Assembly (NCBI GenBank): GCA_004298605.1
Contig: SCPW01000461.1
Span: forward strand, 1 to 22,270
Origin: Gallionella sp.
GTDB taxonomy: Bacteria; Pseudomonadota; Gammaproteobacteria; Burkholderiales; Gallionellaceae
Reading direction: 5' to 3'
Length of the DNA: 22,270 nucleotides
The translations under genes and the position numbers were made by a program. Numbering within the stretch: the stretch's first letter is position 1; each line of letters begins with the position of its first letter. The notes under the pieces were generated by a model. It did not search any database, was not told the DNA's origin, and worked only from the letters and a program-made list of their open reading frames with translations. Of this stretch, positions 18,755 through 22,270 are shown piece after piece.

Positions 18755-18761
18755 ATTCCAA
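18732..18761 (-). promoter_or_regulatory. Candidate promoter of the bacterioferritin-like gene
   Basis: On the minus strand TTGGAA (18761-18756) and TAAGAT (18737-18732) are 18 bases apart. They overlap the terminator hairpin of the upstream gene. A start near 18725 would give a leader of about 30 bases carrying the TAGGAGATG ribosome site. Both boxes are only 4/6 matches. Confidence 0.35.
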
Positions 18762-18775
18762 TTCTATTTCAAAGA

Positions 18776-21028
18776 TCAAATAATCCGGGTTTGTTCCCGC
18801 CACATTTCCCACAGGGCATCCTCAAAATTGCGGGCAAATTGTGGTGCGTCGAACATTGGGGATGCCAGCACCTGTTGCCGCAAGCCAGCCCGCAGGGCGG
18901 CCAAGCGCCCAAGATCGGATGTAAATGCCACGGCTTTTGCCACATAATCATCCTTATCTGCCGCAACCCAGCCCGGCAATCCGGCGTGATGCGCGATGCT
19001 TTTTGCCGTAAGCGAAAGGAATCTATCGCCATGCAGGGCCACAACGGGCACGCCCATCCACAAGGCTTCAACGCTGGTGGTCACGCCGGGGTATGGGAAG
19101 GTGTCGAGGGCTGCGTCGATTTTATTGTACTCGGACAAATGATCGGCGATGGAGCCCAGTGTTCCGCCCAGAAGCAGGCGCTCCGGAGCAATGCCCCATG
19201 CGGCAAAACGCCGTCGTGTCTGTTCGCGGATGCCCGCGTCATTCAGTTGCTTGGCCTTGAGGTAAAGATGTGAGCCCGGCACGGACTGGAGTATGCGCGC
19301 CCACAATTCCACCACGGCATCGTTCATTTTGGCCAGGTTGTTGAAACTCCCGAAAGTCACATGCCCCGTTGAAAGCGCGGGGAGAGGCGCCACGTCCAAG
19401 GCGTATGCCGGTGCGGAAAAACACAGGTAGCTGTCGGGCAATCTCCATACTTTTTCCGAAAAGTGATTTTCGTGCCCCGGTGGGATCGCCTGATGGTCGC
19501 CCAGCACATAATCCATTTCACGCACCCCGGTCGTGTTGGGCAACCCCAGCCACGTAACCTGCACCGGCGCGGGTTTCCACGCAAATACCGGCAGGCGATT
19601 ATGGGCGGTGTGGCCGGAAATATCGAGCAGGATATGCACGCCATCAGCATGTATCAAATGGGCCGCCGCCGCATCGCTCTTGCCGATCAGCGGTTTCCAG
19701 GCAGAAAAATATGGGCGGATGCGCGCCGTGAGCTCGTCTTCCATGAGGGTTGTCGGATAAGCGATCAACTCGATGCGGGCCGGGTCGATACGCGACAACA
19801 GTCCTTCCAGAAAATACCCCACCGAATGTGCCCGCAAATCGCCGGACACCAGCCCGACACGCAGGCGTTCGGGGCGGGCCACATTCTGCCAGGCAGAAAA
19901 TTGTTTCCCCACCTTTCCCGCGACCATCCGGCCATACTGGCGCGCCTGTTCCAGGTAATGTAGAGGTGTGTGGCTGTCGCCGTAGTTTAAGGCAAACAGC
20001 AGATTGCTATACGCCTCGATATAACCAGGATTGATCTCCAGCGCCCGGCGATAGTGTGCTTCGGCTTCGGCAAACCGGCCTTGCGCCAGGAGAATGACGC
20101 CCAAATTGTAATGCGCATCGGCGTAATCCTGCTTGAGTTCGAGCGCGCGCCTGCAACTGGATTCCGCTTCGGCAAGACGGCCCAGCGCCTGGAGCGCGAT
20201 GCCCATATTGCTGTGTGCCTCGGCATAATCGGGCTTGAGTTCAAGCGCGCGGCGGCAGCTTGCCACAGCGTCGTCAAGTTGCCCGAGGCCGTTCAGGGCA
20301 GTACCCAGATTGTTATGCGCCTCAACAAAATCGGGTTTGATTTCCAGCGCCCGGTGGCAAGCTGCCGCCGCGCCGCCAAGTTGGCCGAGGCCATTCAGGA
20401 TAACGCACAGGTTGTTGTACGCCTCCGCGTAATCGGGCTTGAGCGCCAGCGCGCGCCTGCAACTGGCTTCGGCTTCAGCAAGCAGACCCAGCGCACGGAG
20501 GGCGACCCCAAGATTATTGTGCGCCTCCGCGTAATCGGGATTGATCGCCAACGCGCGGCGGCAGCTTGCCAGCGCGCTGTCGAATTGTCCGAGTGAATTC
20601 AGGGTAGTGCCCAGGTTGCTGTGTGCCATGGCGAAATCGGGTTTAATCCCCAGCGCCCGGCGGTAGCTCGCCACCGCGCTATCTGGCTGCCCGGCGGCAC
20701 TCAGGGCGTTACCCAGGTTGTTATGCGCCACCGCGTCATCGGGCAACAATTCCGCTGCTTTTTGCAAAGCGGGCAGGCCATCCTTGCCTTGCGCCTGAAG
20801 CGAGACACCCAATAAATGCCAGGCAATGCCGTAATCAGGATACTGCCCGAGCAGCAAATGCACCCGGTTTTCCAGTTCCGCATGGCGCCCGGTGTTGAGC
20901 AGCGCGATCAACTGGTTGACCTCGGTGGGTTGGGGTGCAGCCGGGCGGATACCGGCTTTACTCATGCAGCAGTTCTTGTATTTTTTACCGCTGCCGCAAC
21001 TGCACGGATCGTTTCTTCCAAGCTTCAT
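18776..21028 (-). CDS. SEC-C / TPR / GT41 (O-GlcNAc transferase-like) protein
   Basis: This 750-residue cytosolic protein looks like a bacterial relative of the eukaryotic O-GlcNAc transferase SPINDLY/OGT. Residues 4-21 are a SEC-C zinc motif (GRNDPCSCGSGKKYKNCC; C9, C11, C20, C21). About residues 36-340 are tetratricopeptide repeats, of which seven (100-337) are almost identical 34-residue units with xAHNNLGxAL...ASCRRALxxKPDYA. About 370-745 form the glycosyltransferase family 41 catalytic region: VSGDLRAHSVGYFLEGLL (candidate catalytic His), ISGHTAHNRLPVFAWKPAPVQ with WLGLPNTTG, TFGSFNNLAKMND (Lys aligned with OGT K842) and LDTFPYPGVTTSVEALWMGVP for UDP-sugar. The substrate is unknown; candidates are a surface, flagellar or cytosolic protein held in the TPR superhelix. 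An N-terminal SEC-C, normally found at the end of SecA, could tether it to ribosome or translocon. The gene is alone, with its own terminator, divergent from ettA. Confidence 0.87.
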   Translation of the reverse strand: MKLGRNDPCSCGSGKKYKNCCMSKAGIRPAAPQPTEVNQLIALLNTGRHAELENRVHLLLGQYPDYGIAWHLLGVSLQAQGKDGLPALQKAAELLPDDAVAHNNLGNALSAAGQPDSAVASYRRALGIKPDFAMAHSNLGTTLNSLGQFDSALASCRRALAINPDYAEAHNNLGVALRALGLLAEAEASCRRALALKPDYAEAYNNLCVILNGLGQLGGAAAACHRALEIKPDFVEAHNNLGTALNGLGQLDDAVASCRRALELKPDYAEAHSNMGIALQALGRLAEAESSCRRALELKQDYADAHYNLGVILLAQGRFAEAEAHYRRALEINPGYIEAYSNLLFALNYGDSHTPLHYLEQARQYGRMVAGKVGKQFSAWQNVARPERLRVGLVSGDLRAHSVGYFLEGLLSRIDPARIELIAYPTTLMEDELTARIRPYFSAWKPLIGKSDAAAAHLIHADGVHILLDISGHTAHNRLPVFAWKPAPVQVTWLGLPNTTGVREMDYVLGDHQAIPPGHENHFSEKVWRLPDSYLCFSAPAYALDVAPLPALSTGHVTFGSFNNLAKMNDAVVELWARILQSVPGSHLYLKAKQLNDAGIREQTRRRFAAWGIAPERLLLGGTLGSIADHLSEYNKIDAALDTFPYPGVTTSVEALWMGVPVVALHGDRFLSLTAKSIAHHAGLPGWVAADKDDYVAKAVAFTSDLGRLAALRAGLRQQVLASPMFDAPQFARNFEDALWEMWREQTRII
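20018..20731 (-). repeat. Seven tandem 102-bp TPR-coding units
   Basis: Seven consecutive 34-codon units encode residues 100-337 of the large minus-strand protein. They share long stretches at DNA level (for example GCCTCxGCGTAATCGGG on the plus strand). Their similarity suggests recent duplication or gene conversion within the gene. Confidence 0.75.
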
Positions 21029-21200
21029 ACTTAGCGTTACCTATCAATTATTTTCACCGCCAAACCGGTTTGCGGTGTCCCGGCATTTTTGCACAGCGCG
21101 TCCTACAATAGCGCATAAGCGTTGAGAAACATGGATTTTTAGTTGCCCGCACTTTGCGGTAAGCTACGCCCCTTTCCGAAACTTCACTGCGATATAAAAA
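21029..21200. promoter_or_regulatory. Divergent spacer with dyad, GT41 gene and ettA
   Basis: The 172-base spacer contains a strong dyad, CACCGC(C)AAACC at 21055-21066 against GGTTTGCGGTG at 21067-21077, perfect except for one bulged C. A TACAAT box on the plus strand lies at 21104-21109 but has no good -35 partner. A small stem CCGCA/TGCGG is at 21147-21159. Promoters for both flanking genes must lie here, but I could not define them. Confidence 0.4.

Positions 21201-22270
<1,070 letters not shown>

Noticed and set aside
19463..20596. Plus-strand frames with internal repeats opposite the TPR gene
   Set aside because: The repeats are the antisense of the 102-bp TPR units.
20018..20731. Regular tandem repeats as a CRISPR array
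   Set aside because: The period is 102 bases with no unique spacers, and it translates as TPR.

Overview
The window is ordinary, gene-dense chromosome of a Gram-negative proteobacterium, most likely a betaproteobacterium (Nitrosomonadales/Gallionellaceae-like is a guess). The reasons are an outer-membrane LPS exporter (LptD), the lptD-surA-pdxA order, the AmgK/MurU cell-wall recycling pair, a dihaem cytochrome c4, proteobacterial-type GltB/GltD and a GC-rich codon bias. No rRNA, tRNA, CRISPR array, complete insertion sequence or phage gene was seen.

Layout: 1-4276 (minus strand) is lptD-surA-pdxA, an outer-membrane assembly operon with a vitamin B6 gene at its end; pdxA runs off the left edge. 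Divergent from it on the plus strand is amgK-murU-pepP (4345-7670), with a perfect palindrome midway between the two start codons. Immediately after pepP, a GTG start overlapping its stop opens what looks like the first few codons of a FAD-dependent hydroxylase (ubiH-like). That reading frame is cut short and holds a 205-bp, TA-flanked inverted-repeat element resembling a MITE. A cytochrome c4 gene with its own promoter follows and converges on a chemoreceptor with a C-terminal PilZ domain (8833-10464, minus). The plus strand then carries gltB-gltD (glutamate synthase), behind a candidate promoter and an intrinsic-terminator-like hairpin in the leader, and hemE. On the minus strand lie a small bacterioferritin-like diiron protein and a 750-residue SEC-C/TPR/GT41 (O-GlcNAc transferase-like) protein. 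Divergent from the latter is ettA, cut by the right edge.

The most unusual property is that short GC-rich palindromic repeats are not confined to spacers. They sit in frame inside pdxA, amgK, murU and gltB (twice), adding roughly 10-45 residues of Pro/Gly/Ser-rich sequence each without breaking the frame, and related copies lie between amgK and murU and between gltD and hemE. This resembles the behaviour of Rickettsia palindromic elements. It is the best candidate here for something under-described, together with the MITE at the truncated ubiH-like start and the SEC-C/TPR/GT41 fusion.

Functional themes are envelope biogenesis and peptidoglycan recycling (lptD, surA, amgK, murU), electron transfer and haem/iron (cytochrome c4, hemE, bacterioferritin-like), nitrogen assimilation (gltBD), signalling (MCP-PilZ) and translation control (ettA). 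All functional assignments come from reading motifs by eye; no database search was run.
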